A stretch of DNA of 39,013 nucleotides, taken from contig JAFWXZ010000043.1 of the NCBI GenBank assembly GCA_017522795.1, positions 1-39,013 on the forward strand. The letters are read 5' to 3'. The stretch comes from Clostridia bacterium (GTDB lineage Bacteria > Bacillota > Clostridia > Oscillospirales > CAG-272). The position numbers and the translations under genes were made by a program. A model generated the notes under the pieces. That model saw only the letters and a program-made list of their open reading frames with translations. It was not told the DNA's origin and ran no database searches. Positions 31,801 through 38,044 of the stretch are shown here, in pieces; positions within the stretch are counted from its first letter, which is position 1, and each line of letters begins with the position of its first letter.

Positions 31801-31993
31801 CTCTGGTAAGAACGTGGCCGATGTGAGGCTTGCCGTTTGCTGTAGGGGGGCCGTCAAAGAAGGTGTAGTTCTCACCGTCTTGGCGAAGATCGATGGACTT
31901 CTCAAAGACCTTGTTATCCTCCCAGAATTTTCTCGTTTGTTTTTCTCTCTCAACGAAATTCAGGTTCGTTGACACCTTTTCGTAGATTTCCAT
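28835..31993 (-). CDS. ileS: Isoleucyl-tRNA synthetase, eukaryote-like (type 2) form
   Basis: The 1052-residue class I synthetase has PHIGHV (HIGH site), GWDTHGLPVE, the CP1 editing domain (TTTPWTLPSN, then GTGIVHIAPAFGEDD), WFIEMTKVRDNL, CWFDSGSMPFAQWHYPFEN and KMSKSKGN, an anticodon-binding helical domain and a C-terminal extension. The sequence style is the IleS2 subtype, often less sensitive to mupirocin. It charges tRNA-Ile in the cytoplasm. The start ATG 31993 has TTGGAG 9 bases upstream; the TTG at 32008 overlaps that site. It is controlled by an upstream Ile T-box. A repeat element lies between the T-box terminator and the start codon. Confidence 0.96.
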   Translation of the reverse strand: MEIYEKVSTNLNFVEREKQTRKFWEDNKVFEKSIDLRQDGENYTFFDGPPTANGKPHIGHVLTRVIKDMVPRYQTMKGRRVLRKAGWDTHGLPVELEVEKKLGIDGKDQIEAYGLEPFLAHCKESVWKYKEMWEDFSGTVGFWADMDNPYVTYTNDFIESEWWALKKIWDKGLLYKGFKIVPYCPRCGTPLSSHEVAQGYKLVKERSAVVRFKCVDEDAYFLAWTTTPWTLPSNVALCVNPTDTYCKVKAADGYTYYMAKALLDSVLGSIKREEGTPAYEILEEMKGIELEGRCYEALWACTKESADAQGKKAHYITADNYVTMSDGTGIVHIAPAFGEDDNKVGRRYGLPFVQFVDGKGQMTKETPYEGLFVKKADPVILADLEKEGKLFSAPKFEHDYPHCWRCNTPLIYYARDTWFIEMTKVRDNLIKNNNTVNWIPENIGKGRFGDWLQNVQDWGLSRNRYWGTPLNIWECECGHKHSIGSIEELKAMSSNCPEDIELHHPFIDAVTIKCEKCGGEMKRVPEVIDCWFDSGSMPFAQWHYPFENKEVFESQFPADFISEGVDQTRGWFYSLMAISTLIFDQAPYKNVLVLGHVLDKEGQKMSKSKGNAVDPFEALEAYGADAIRWYFYSNSAPWLPNRFFGDAVVEGQRKLMGTLWNTYAFYVLYANIDGFDPTKYTLDYSTLSVMDRWVLSKLNSTVKTVDNCLANYKLPEASRALESFVDALSNWYVRRSRERFWVKDMPTDKVNAYLTLYTALVTIAKVAAPMIPFMTEDIYRNLVCSVDKSAPISIHLCDYPEADESLIDKDLEENMDEVIDVVVLGRACRNAAAIKNRQPVAKMYVKADKTPDESFISVIAEELNVKCVEFTDNVSDFTTYNFKPQLRTVGPKYGKYLGGIRQTLATIDGNAAYAELKANGAIRFTVNGDEIVLAEEDLLIEMTKKEGYESLGDRGVTVVIDKNLTPELIEEGNVREIISKIQTMRKDSGFEVMDNIRVAFTGNDTIAAIAERNAEEIKDETLAVELTVGSTLTHAKEWNINGEKVVISVEKI

Positions 31994-32027
31994 AACGTTT
32001 ATCTCCAAAAAAAATTATATTTTCAAG

Positions 32028-32143
32028 AAGCCTTCCCCTTGAGGGGAAGGTGTCAGGCTTGCCTGACGGATGAGGTGTGTTTGTATCAGATTCATCCACC
32101 TCATCAGTCGCTACGCGACAGCTTCCCCTCAAGGGGAAGCCTA
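32028..32143. repeat. Palindromic repeat element, copy A (complete)
   Basis: Two inverted arms. The left arm has the hairpin CTTCCCCT-TG-AGGGGAAG, then GTCAGGC-TT-GCCTGAC, then GGATGAGGTG. The right arm has CACCTCATCA, GTCGC-TAC-GCGAC and CTTCCCCT-CA-AGGGGAAG. It is related to copies at 36215 and 37665. In minus orientation it begins directly after the T-run of the T-box terminator, inside the ileS leader. Confidence 0.85.
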
Positions 32144-32181
32144 AAAAAAAGCCCCGACGGTTGCAAAACAACCATCGGGGC
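32143..32181 (-). terminator. T-box-controlled terminator
   Basis: Thirteen-base stem (one G-U) at 32181-32151 followed by eight Ts on the minus strand. Confidence 0.93.
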
Positions 32182-32408
32182 GCAAAAAGCACGGTACCAC
32201 CCGAAATTACGAAGCAAGGCTTCGCATCTCTTGCGTCTTAACGCGACGAAACGGCAAGGCTTACTGAACACAAAAAGTATAGTTCTCATTCAGCCGGGCA
32301 ACTCGGGAGTGATTTTCACACGAGGGTAGTCGCTTACGGCTTTCACCAACCGCCGCTTCTCTGTACGCTTTCGCCTCTGCTACTGTCTCCGTCACAGTTA
32401 TTACTTTA
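32143..32408 (-). ncRNA. T-box riboswitch for isoleucine ahead of ileS
   Basis: The transcript contains stem I with the AGAGAAGCGGCGGTTGGTGAAAG-type internal features. The specifier loop GAAAATCAC has codon AUC (Ile) at 32313-32311. Stem III is CTGAA...TTCAG. The T-box/antiterminator segment is CGGGTGGTACCGTG, whose NCCA-binding bulge pairs with uncharged tRNA. The competing terminator GCCCCGATGGTTG/CAACCGTCGGGGC plus eight Ts ends at 32143. Uncharged tRNA-Ile should allow read-through into ileS. Confidence 0.95.
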
Positions 32409-32410
32409 AC

Positions 32411-32439
32411 ATTATAGATGATTATTTATTAAAAGTCAA
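32411..32439 (-). promoter_or_regulatory. ileS T-box promoter
   Basis: TTGACT (32439-32434), 17 bases, TATAAT (32416-32411). Confidence 0.92.
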
Positions 32440-32462
32440 TAGTTTAAACAAAATATTTTGTC

Positions 32463-32492
32463 TTGACAGGTCTGCCCGCACCGTGATATACT
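32463..32492 (+). promoter_or_regulatory. birA promoter
   Basis: TTGACA (32463-32468), 18 bases, TATACT (32487-32492), divergent from ileS. Confidence 0.85.
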
Positions 32493-32516
32493 AAAGAAAA
32501 ACGAAGGAGGCGGGAT

Positions 32517-33281
32517 ATGCTTGGTAAGAAAAAAATTGAAAAAGAACTGAAAAAGCTTGGCGTATCTGTGCCTGAAATCATATATTACGACCTGACCGAC
32601 TCCACCAACACCCGCGCGAGGGAATACGCGAGGGCAACCCCCGATAGCAAAAAGCCCGTGGTGTTTATTGCCGACGGACAGACGGCAGGCAGGGGTAGGC
32701 GCGGCAGAAGCTTCTTTTCCGAGCGGGGCGCGGGCATATATATCAGCATACTTACCTATCCAAAGGAGCGCGGCTTTGACGCCACGCGCGCCACAGCCGA
32801 GGCGGCGGTACTGCTGTCAAGAGCCATAGAGAGCCTTTGCCACTGCGAGATCAGTATAAAGTGGGTGAATGATCTCTACCTCGGCGGCAAAAAGCTTGCA
32901 GGAATTCTAACCGAGGGGGAGATGGATAAAGAGGGTAAAATCGCCTATCAGGTAGTCGGAATGGGAATAAATATTTACAAAAATGCTATTTCCGACGAGA
33001 TTTCTACCGTTGCGACTTCTCTTGAAAGCGAGAAAATTCGCACGCCAGACAGGTCGGAATTAGCCGCCCATATTATAAGAGAGCTTCTCTCACCCCACGG
33101 CGAGCTTTTCACCGAGTACAAGGAGCGCTCGGTAATAATCGGCAAGACGGTGACGGTTATGAAGCCGAGTGAGAGCTATACCGCAAGGGTGCTTGACATA
33201 AATCCCGATTATTCGCTGAAAATCGTCACAGAGAGCGGTGTGGAAAGCCTGTTTACAGGCGAGGTCAGCCTGAAAATATAA
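32517..33281 (+). CDS. birA: Biotin--[acetyl-CoA-carboxylase] ligase
   Basis: The 254-residue group I (catalytic-only) ligase lacks the N-terminal DNA-binding domain of bifunctional BirA. It has the biotinyl-AMP loop GRGRRGR, the GAGIYISILTYP strand, KWVNDLYLGGKKLAGILTE with the catalytic Lys, VVGMGINI and a C-terminal SH3-like cap (TVMKPSESYTARVLDI...GVESLFTGEVSLKI). It attaches biotin to carboxylase carrier proteins. The start has AAGGAGG 7 bases upstream. Its last ~100 bases are repeated, with synonymous changes, at 33799-33904 on the far side of an AT-rich gene. Confidence 0.93.
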   Translation: MLGKKKIEKELKKLGVSVPEIIYYDLTDSTNTRAREYARATPDSKKPVVFIADGQTAGRGRRGRSFFSERGAGIYISILTYPKERGFDATRATAEAAVLLSRAIESLCHCEISIKWVNDLYLGGKKLAGILTEGEMDKEGKIAYQVVGMGINIYKNAISDEISTVATSLESEKIRTPDRSELAAHIIRELLSPHGELFTEYKERSVIIGKTVTVMKPSESYTARVLDINPDYSLKIVTESGVESLFTGEVSLKI

Positions 33282-33295
33282 AAAGGAGTACTTTT

Positions 33296-33775
33296 ATGAT
33301 AGAGTGGAAAAATGTAGATAATAAAGATGACATTAACAATTTGCTTGAAGAGTTTGCAGGCTTTCATGATTCATGTATCGTACAACTTTACTACGAAACG
33401 GGTAATTATGTAACAAAAGATAATGCAATGGTATTTTCAAACCCTGATGAATACAAATTACACATTATTTTACAAAGTCAGTGGAATGAACTCGCCGTTG
33501 ACTTGTGCTTTGTCGGGGTAAGACGTATGAATATTGTAGGATTACAAGACAACTATGGTGCGGACATATTTGATAGTTACTTAGCCTTTCACCACAACAT
33601 TTTACCTTCGCGCTATCAAGCTTCGTCAAAAGTAATTGTTTGGGCAGATGACTGTAATTTTGATGTAAATAATATTCCAAACACATTAAAAGAGCCGGCA
33701 ACCAGCTATGTTATAGCAAGCTCGCTCAAATGGAAAAGAATTGATCTTTTCAAAGAAGCTCCCTTTGCCGAATGA
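33296..33775 (+). CDS. Hypothetical protein in a birA-flanked islet (possible orphan immunity-type protein)
   Basis: The 159-residue soluble protein has no signal peptide or helix anchor. It includes an early FAGFHDSC motif, a beta-rich centre (YKLHIILQSQWNELAVDLCFVGVRRM) and a late VIVWADDCNFD, with a C-terminal SYVIASSLKWKRI. I do not recognise a named family firmly. The F-H-D-S start and size recall immunity-like proteins of polymorphic toxin systems, a weak resemblance. Codon use is clearly AT-rich compared with birA and the next gene. It has its own AAAAGGAG 8 bases upstream and starts 14 bases after birA. The flanking birA 3' duplication marks it as acquired. Confidence 0.7.
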   Translation: MIEWKNVDNKDDINNLLEEFAGFHDSCIVQLYYETGNYVTKDNAMVFSNPDEYKLHIILQSQWNELAVDLCFVGVRRMNIVGLQDNYGADIFDSYLAFHHNILPSRYQASSKVIVWADDCNFDVNNIPNTLKEPATSYVIASSLKWKRIDLFKEAPFAE

Positions 33776-33798
33776 CAAAAGGCTCTCTTTACAATATG

Positions 33799-33904
33799 CC
33801 GTAAGAGTGATTGATATAAAACAAACCCCGATTATTCGCTGAAAATCGTCACAGAGAGCGGTGTAGAAAGTCTGTTTACAGGCGAGGTCAGCTTAAAGAT
33901 ATAA
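33799..33904 (+). pseudogene. Duplicated 3' fragment of birA
   Basis: Aligned to 33181-33284. The last 80 bases differ at 5 positions, all synonymous in the birA frame, and end with the same stop codon (NPDYSLKIVTESG... reading). Upstream, similarity continues for about 22 bases with a 5-base insertion, then stops. It has no start codon or function of its own. Confidence 0.88.
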
Positions 33905-33930
33905 AAAAGTCATAAAATGTCGCTAAGCTA

Positions 33931-33959
33931 TTTACAAAAGCCTTTCTTTGAGTTATAAT
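33931..33959 (+). promoter_or_regulatory. Promoter of the YwaF-like gene
   Basis: TTTACA (33931-33936), 17 bases, TATAAT (33954-33959). Confidence 0.8.
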
Positions 33960-33991
33960 AATCCCGATCAAACTTTAAACGAGGATTAAAA

Positions 33992-34825
33992 ATGAAAGAA
34001 TTTTTTGGCTTTGGTGGATATGAGCGACCTGCCGAGGGCTTTCTGTCCTGGCAGCACCTGGTTTTCGTCAGCTCGTTCCTTGCCGTGATAATCGTTCTGG
34101 CGATTTATTTTGGACGGAAGTTCCGTGGCAAAAGCTACGAGGAAAAGAACAAGGTTCTTATCTGGACGGCTATAATTCTCGACTCTATCGAGATTATCAG
34201 AATAATAATTTCCTGCATCAGAAGCGGCGAGCCCGACAGAGTTTTATACGAGCTTCCCCTTTTCCTTTGCAGCATACAGCTTATTGCTATACCCGTTGCC
34301 GCCTTTTCAAAGGGTAGGCTGAAGGAGGCGAGCCTTGATTTCGTCTTTATCTTCGGTATGCTGGGCGCGGTGCTTGGCACATACGGAGCGGGACAGAACT
34401 ACGCCGCATATCCCGTACTTTCCTTTGACAACGTCTTCTCTGCCCTTACCCATACCATTGCAGGCTTTGCCACAATCTATATCGGCATCTCGGGTATGAA
34501 GAGCATGAAGCCGAGGAACATTCCCATAACCTATGCAATTCTACTCGCCTTCTGCGTTTTGGCAGCGATCGGCAACACCATAGTTCCCTACAACTATATG
34601 TTCCTTGTCAGCGGCGACGGAACTCCCTACGATATTCTCTATAATCTCGTTGGCGGAAACCCCGTGCTTTATCCTATGATGGTAATACTTCTCTTCCTTA
34701 TATACATTGCCGCCTTTTACGGAGTGTATATGCTTATTGCCAAAAGGCTCGGGAAGAATAAAACTGCCACCGAGCCCATCACCGATACCGCAGAGGAAAA
34801 TGCACCCGAAGCTATAACAAAATAA
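33992..34825 (+). CDS. YwaF-like (TIGR02206-like) integral membrane protein
   Basis: The 277-residue protein has about seven membrane helices, with LSWQHLVFVSSF before helix 1, a conserved RIIISCIRSGEPDRVLYELPLFLCSIQ segment linking helices 2-3, and NTIVPYNYMFLVSGDGTP between helices 5-6. The pattern LPLHLC/N-Y-x-F-L resembles the YwaF family, whose function is unknown. The last 25 residues are a hydrophilic Thr/Glu-rich tail. The start follows GAGGA 6 bases upstream (ACGAGGATTAAAAATG). It is monocistronic, with a terminator shared with the convergent decarboxylase gene. Confidence 0.8.
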   Translation: MKEFFGFGGYERPAEGFLSWQHLVFVSSFLAVIIVLAIYFGRKFRGKSYEEKNKVLIWTAIILDSIEIIRIIISCIRSGEPDRVLYELPLFLCSIQLIAIPVAAFSKGRLKEASLDFVFIFGMLGAVLGTYGAGQNYAAYPVLSFDNVFSALTHTIAGFATIYIGISGMKSMKPRNIPITYAILLAFCVLAAIGNTIVPYNYMFLVSGDGTPYDILYNLVGGNPVLYPMMVILLFLIYIAAFYGVYMLIAKRLGKNKTATEPITDTAEENAPEAITK

Positions 34826-34827
34826 AA

Positions 34828-34860
34828 AAGTAAAGCTCCCTTGCAAAAGGGAGCTTTTGT
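34828..34860. terminator. Bidirectional terminator between the YwaF-like and decarboxylase genes
   Basis: AAAGCTCCC/GGGAGCTTT stem with A/T tracts on both sides, between convergent stops. Confidence 0.88.
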
Positions 34861-36176
34861 TATTTCACTACACTGACGGTTTTAATTCCATAATGTATAA
34901 ACAGCCTCACGTCCTCGGCGGTGATGCGCTCGCCGCTGATAACGATGGGAACGGCGGGAGGACAGGAGACGGTGGGAGATGCGCAGATGCGTCCCTCGGA
35001 GTGCTCTACGGCGATGATCTCACAGGGGGAAAGCACCGCCTCGCGAATGGTCATCTCTGCCCTATGGGGTTTCGGCGCGATTGGCTCGGCGCTTACCGCA
35101 AGGCTTGACGGATCAAAGCTCGAGAGAGCTGACAAAAGCCTCTCAAAATCAGCCTCACTATTCTCGGGAGTGAGCATCAGCACGGTGTAATAGCCGTCGG
35201 AGAACTCGGGCTCTATTCCCTGCTCTCGCAGATGATGCGCCAGGCTTTCGTCTGCCTTTATCACAATTTTAAGTGGCTCGCCGTCGCAGATCTTATAGCC
35301 CAGAGAAGTTATTTTCGCCTTTAACTCGACAGACCTCTCTGCAAGGGCGCGGATTTTCTCGGGATAATCCTCCGAAAGTCGCTTATTGCACAGGTCAAGC
35401 GAGGCAAGCGTCAGATAGGACGGGCTTGTAGATGCAAAAAGCGACAGAGCGCCCCTCGCCCTCTCGGCATACTCGGGATAATCGGGTGAGATGTGCAGAT
35501 ATGTGCCACCCGTCAGCACGGGCAGAGTCTTATGCGCCGAGTCGGCACACATTGCAGCACCCTGGGTGATAGGGTGCATATCCTCGGGCAAAAGCTTCAG
35601 ATACGCGCCGTGAGCGTTGTCAACAAGGAGAGGAATGCCGTATTTCTTACAGGTCTTTGCCAGATTGGCAATATCCGAGATATTTCCAAGATAATCGGGG
35701 GATGTGACGTATACAGCAGAAATTCTTCTGTCACTGCGCTCCACGGCGATCTGGATATCGCGGGGGGAGATTATGCATCTACAAAGATGCTCCTCCTCAT
35801 TAGGATAGATCCACTCCACGTCAAGATCAAGCAAAGCCGCCGCCCGAACGAAAGCCGCGTGGACGTTTCTCGCCGCCAGGATAAGCGGACGCTCGTCCCC
35901 CTTTCTCTCGCTGACGAGGGCAAGCATAGCCTTTATCGCCAGGGTTGAGCCCTCGGTGGAATAGAAGCTGTGGGCGCTGCCGTAAAGGCGGGAGAGATTA
36001 TCCTCGCTCTCGGCGATTATTCCATTGGCAGAGTAAAGCACGTCTGCACCCGAGATCTCGGTTATGTCAAACTCCTCGCAGCCGATGAGGGACACGCCCT
36101 TGTGCCCCGGCATATGAAAACGAGCCGCACCACTCTCCGAATATTTTTTTACAAAATCATAAATTGGTGTTGTCAT
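34860..36176 (-). CDS. Orn/Lys/Arg decarboxylase-family PLP enzyme
   Basis: The 438-residue fold-type I PLP enzyme has the N-terminal FHMPGHKG, a YGSAHSFYSTEGST cofactor loop, DNAHGAYL (PLP-Asp region) and SAHKTLPVLTGG with the Schiff-base Lys. The shorter C-terminal domain retains VSCPPAVPIVISGE. Members make cadaverine, agmatine or putrescine; the substrate is not clear and the protein is shorter than SpeA/CadA. The start at 36176 (MTTPIYDF) fits the family but has no ribosome site, and a TATAAT ends only 10 bases upstream, so the mRNA may be nearly leaderless. An ATG at 36230, inside a repeat copy, is the alternative. Confidence 0.88.
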   Translation of the reverse strand: MTTPIYDFVKKYSESGAARFHMPGHKGVSLIGCEEFDITEISGADVLYSANGIIAESEDNLSRLYGSAHSFYSTEGSTLAIKAMLALVSERKGDERPLILAARNVHAAFVRAAALLDLDVEWIYPNEEEHLCRCIISPRDIQIAVERSDRRISAVYVTSPDYLGNISDIANLAKTCKKYGIPLLVDNAHGAYLKLLPEDMHPITQGAAMCADSAHKTLPVLTGGTYLHISPDYPEYAERARGALSLFASTSPSYLTLASLDLCNKRLSEDYPEKIRALAERSVELKAKITSLGYKICDGEPLKIVIKADESLAHHLREQGIEPEFSDGYYTVLMLTPENSEADFERLLSALSSFDPSSLAVSAEPIAPKPHRAEMTIREAVLSPCEIIAVEHSEGRICASPTVSCPPAVPIVISGERITAEDVRLFIHYGIKTVSVVK

Positions 36177-36186
36177 TTTAAAAACA

Positions 36187-36192
36187 ATTATA
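36187..36192 (-). promoter_or_regulatory. -10 box of the decarboxylase gene
   Basis: TATAAT ending 10 bases before the start codon. The -35 position (about 36210-36215, GACTTC) is poor and lies at the edge of the repeat half-copy. Confidence 0.5.
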
Positions 36193-36214
36193 GAAAGATC
36201 AATAAAATTGAAGT

Positions 36215-36262
36215 CCACCTCATCAGTCACCTTTGGTGACAGCTTCCCCTCAAGGGGAAGCC
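36215..36262. repeat. Palindromic repeat element, copy B (half element)
   Basis: Right arm only: CCACCTCATCA, GTCACC-TTT-GGTGAC, then CTTCCCCT-CA-AGGGGAAG and CCT. It sits between the maturase stop and the decarboxylase -10 box, in the same orientation as copies A and C. Confidence 0.85.
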
Positions 36263-36273
36263 TTGGTAGGTTG

Positions 36274-37647
36274 TCATTCTTCCGAATTTGCTATGTTAAG
36301 CATTACAGCGCACTCAATGCGCTTCTTGAACAGCTCGCAACCATACTTATACACACCGCCGATAGAGCCTGTTGCGTGGTAGGAGTTTGCCGCGCAGCCG
36401 CCCGAGCAATAAAGCTGTGCCCAACAGGTTCTGCACTCCTCTCTGGAGTAGGCGTTGCAGGAGCGGAACTCGTCCTGAACGGCGGTGTTCTTCACACCGT
36501 CCCAGATATTGCCGAGAAGATATTTCTCATCTCCAACGAACTGGTGACAGGGATAAAGATCTCCCCAGGGGGTGACAGCCATATATTCTGTACCCGAGCC
36601 GCAGCCCGTAATGCGCTTATAAATACAGGGGCCGTGCTTCAAGTCAAGCATATAGTGATAGAAGGTAAAGGGGCGTCCCTCTCTCTTTCTCTTGATCATC
36701 TCTTTTGCAAGGATCTCATACTGCTCGAAGAGCCTCGGCAGATCCTCCTCGGTCAGCGCGTAAGGATCGCCCGGGGGACAAACGACGGGCTCCATAGAAA
36801 GCTCGGTAAAGCCCAGATCTGCCATATGAATAATATCGTTTGTAAAGTCCACGTTGTTGTGGGTGTAGGTTCCGCGGACGTAGTAGCCCTTGCCGCCGCG
36901 GCTCTCTACAAGCTTTTTGAAGTTGGGAACAATGGTATCATAGCTTCCCCTGCCTGCGTAGTCAACGCGGAAGTGATCGTTTACTTCCTTTCTTCCGTCA
37001 AGAGACAGAACTACGTTGTGGCACTCCTTATTAAGAAACTCCATCATCTCGTCGGTGAGGATCATACCGTTGGTGGTGTAGGTGAAGCGGAAGTTCTTGC
37101 CTCTCTCACCCTCAACAGATCTCGCGTACTCAACGAGGCGCTTTACCACATCAAAATTAAGCGAGGGCTCACCGCCGAAAAAGTCAACCTCAAGGTTGCG
37201 CCTCGTGCCCGAGTTTTCCATAAGGAAATCAAGAGCGCGCTTACCCACCTCAAAGGACATAAGAGCGCGATCGCCCTGATACTTACCCTGGCTGGCAAAG
37301 CAGTAGGAGCAGTTAAGGTTGCAGGTGTGGGCAACGTGAAGGCAGAGCGCCTTTACCACCTTGCTGTTATTCTTAAAGCCTGTCGCAAGTCCCTCATAGA
37401 CGTCGGTGGAATAGAGCTTTCCCGCCGCCTCAAGAGCGCGGATATCCTCTATGCACTCGAGGATCTCGCCCTCGTTCACATCATCTAAGTGACCGTATTT
37501 ATTCATTATCTCTCGAACGATCTCGTCGGGCGAGTGTGTCTTATACATAGCGATGATGTCGTAAGCCACCTCGTCAACCGTATGTACCGAGCCCGACGCG
37601 GTGTCGAGAACTATGTTGTATCCGTTTAATTTATACTGGTGTACCAT
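36274..37647 (-). CDS. scfB: SCIFF peptide radical SAM/SPASM maturase
   Basis: The 457-residue protein has an N-terminal peptide-recognition region (about 1-95), a radical SAM core with CNLNCSYC (Cys109, Cys113, Cys116 binding the SAM cluster), DFFGGEPSL and TNGM. The SPASM domain has CGSGTEYMAVTPWGDLYPCHQFVG and CRTCWAQLYCSGGCAANSY, binding two further clusters. It forms a thioether link in the SCIFF precursor encoded just upstream at 37824. The start at 37647 has TAGGAG 8 bases upstream. A terminator and repeat copy C lie between the peptide gene and this gene, so the enzyme should be made at lower level than the peptide. Confidence 0.97.
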   Translation of the reverse strand: MVHQYKLNGYNIVLDTASGSVHTVDEVAYDIIAMYKTHSPDEIVREIMNKYGHLDDVNEGEILECIEDIRALEAAGKLYSTDVYEGLATGFKNNSKVVKALCLHVAHTCNLNCSYCFASQGKYQGDRALMSFEVGKRALDFLMENSGTRRNLEVDFFGGEPSLNFDVVKRLVEYARSVEGERGKNFRFTYTTNGMILTDEMMEFLNKECHNVVLSLDGRKEVNDHFRVDYAGRGSYDTIVPNFKKLVESRGGKGYYVRGTYTHNNVDFTNDIIHMADLGFTELSMEPVVCPPGDPYALTEEDLPRLFEQYEILAKEMIKRKREGRPFTFYHYMLDLKHGPCIYKRITGCGSGTEYMAVTPWGDLYPCHQFVGDEKYLLGNIWDGVKNTAVQDEFRSCNAYSREECRTCWAQLYCSGGCAANSYHATGSIGGVYKYGCELFKKRIECAVMLNIANSEE

Positions 37648-37664
37648 TATTTTCTCCTATTTAA

Positions 37665-37781
37665 GTCTTTCCCCAAGAGAAAGGTGCTGAACGAATGTAA
37701 TGCGGATGAGGTGCTGTTTTGTGTGTATTCCACCTCATCAGTCGGCTTTGCCGACAGCTTCTCCTCGGAGGAGAAGCCTAA
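37665..37781. repeat. Palindromic repeat element, copy C
   Basis: The right arm is intact: CACCTCATCA, GTCGGC-TTT-GCCGAC, CTTCTCCTCGGAGGAGAAG, CCT. The left arm is degenerate (CTTTC...GAAAG, then GCGGATGAGGTG). In minus orientation it begins right after the T-run of the scfA terminator. Confidence 0.85.
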
Positions 37782-37811
37782 AAGAAAGGCGTCGCAGATT
37801 TGCGACGCCCT
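37780..37811 (-). terminator. Terminator between scfA and scfB
   Basis: GGCGTCGCA/TGCGACGCC perfect 9-bp stem followed on the minus strand by TTTCTTTT. Confidence 0.9.
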
Positions 37812-37823
37812 TTGAAAATCAAA

Positions 37824-37970
37824 TTACTTGTTCTGATTCTCGCACTGCTGATTTGCAACGCCGCAAGAGGTCTTGCAAGCAGACTGGCAGGAGGTCTGGC
37901 ACTCGCCGCAGCCACCGTTCTCAACGGTCTTTGCAATATCCTTAGTTTCGATAGTGTTGATTCTCTTCAT
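37824..37970 (-). CDS. scfA: SCIFF (six cysteines in forty-five) ribosomally made peptide precursor
   Basis: The 48-residue peptide begins MKRINTIETKDIAK and has a core with six cysteines (21, 24, 28, 32, 36, 43) in CGECQTSCQTSCKTSC then VANQQCENQ, the near-invariant SCIFF pattern of Clostridia. The maturase directly downstream joins a Cys sulfur to a Thr in the core. Its biological role is unknown. The start has GGAGGG 8 bases upstream and a consensus promoter. It is a small gene easily missed. Confidence 0.96.
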   Translation of the reverse strand: MKRINTIETKDIAKTVENGGCGECQTSCQSACKTSCGVANQQCENQNK

Positions 37971-38011
37971 TATTAAAGCCCTCCGCTTTTATTTTTTTAA
38001 ATAACATTGTT

Positions 38012-38040
38012 ATTATATCACAGCGAAAAAATAATGTCAA
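38012..38040 (-). promoter_or_regulatory. scfA promoter
   Basis: TTGACA (38040-38035), 17 bases, TGA-TATAAT (38017-38012). It starts 5 bases after the MATE stop codon. Confidence 0.92.
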
Positions 38041-38044
38041 TAGG

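Noticed and set aside
28742-31972. Two long plus-strand open frames opposite ileS
   Set aside because: They mirror ileS codons, lack ribosome sites and recognisable domains, and the first begins in the intergenic AT-rich stretch without a promoter in that direction.
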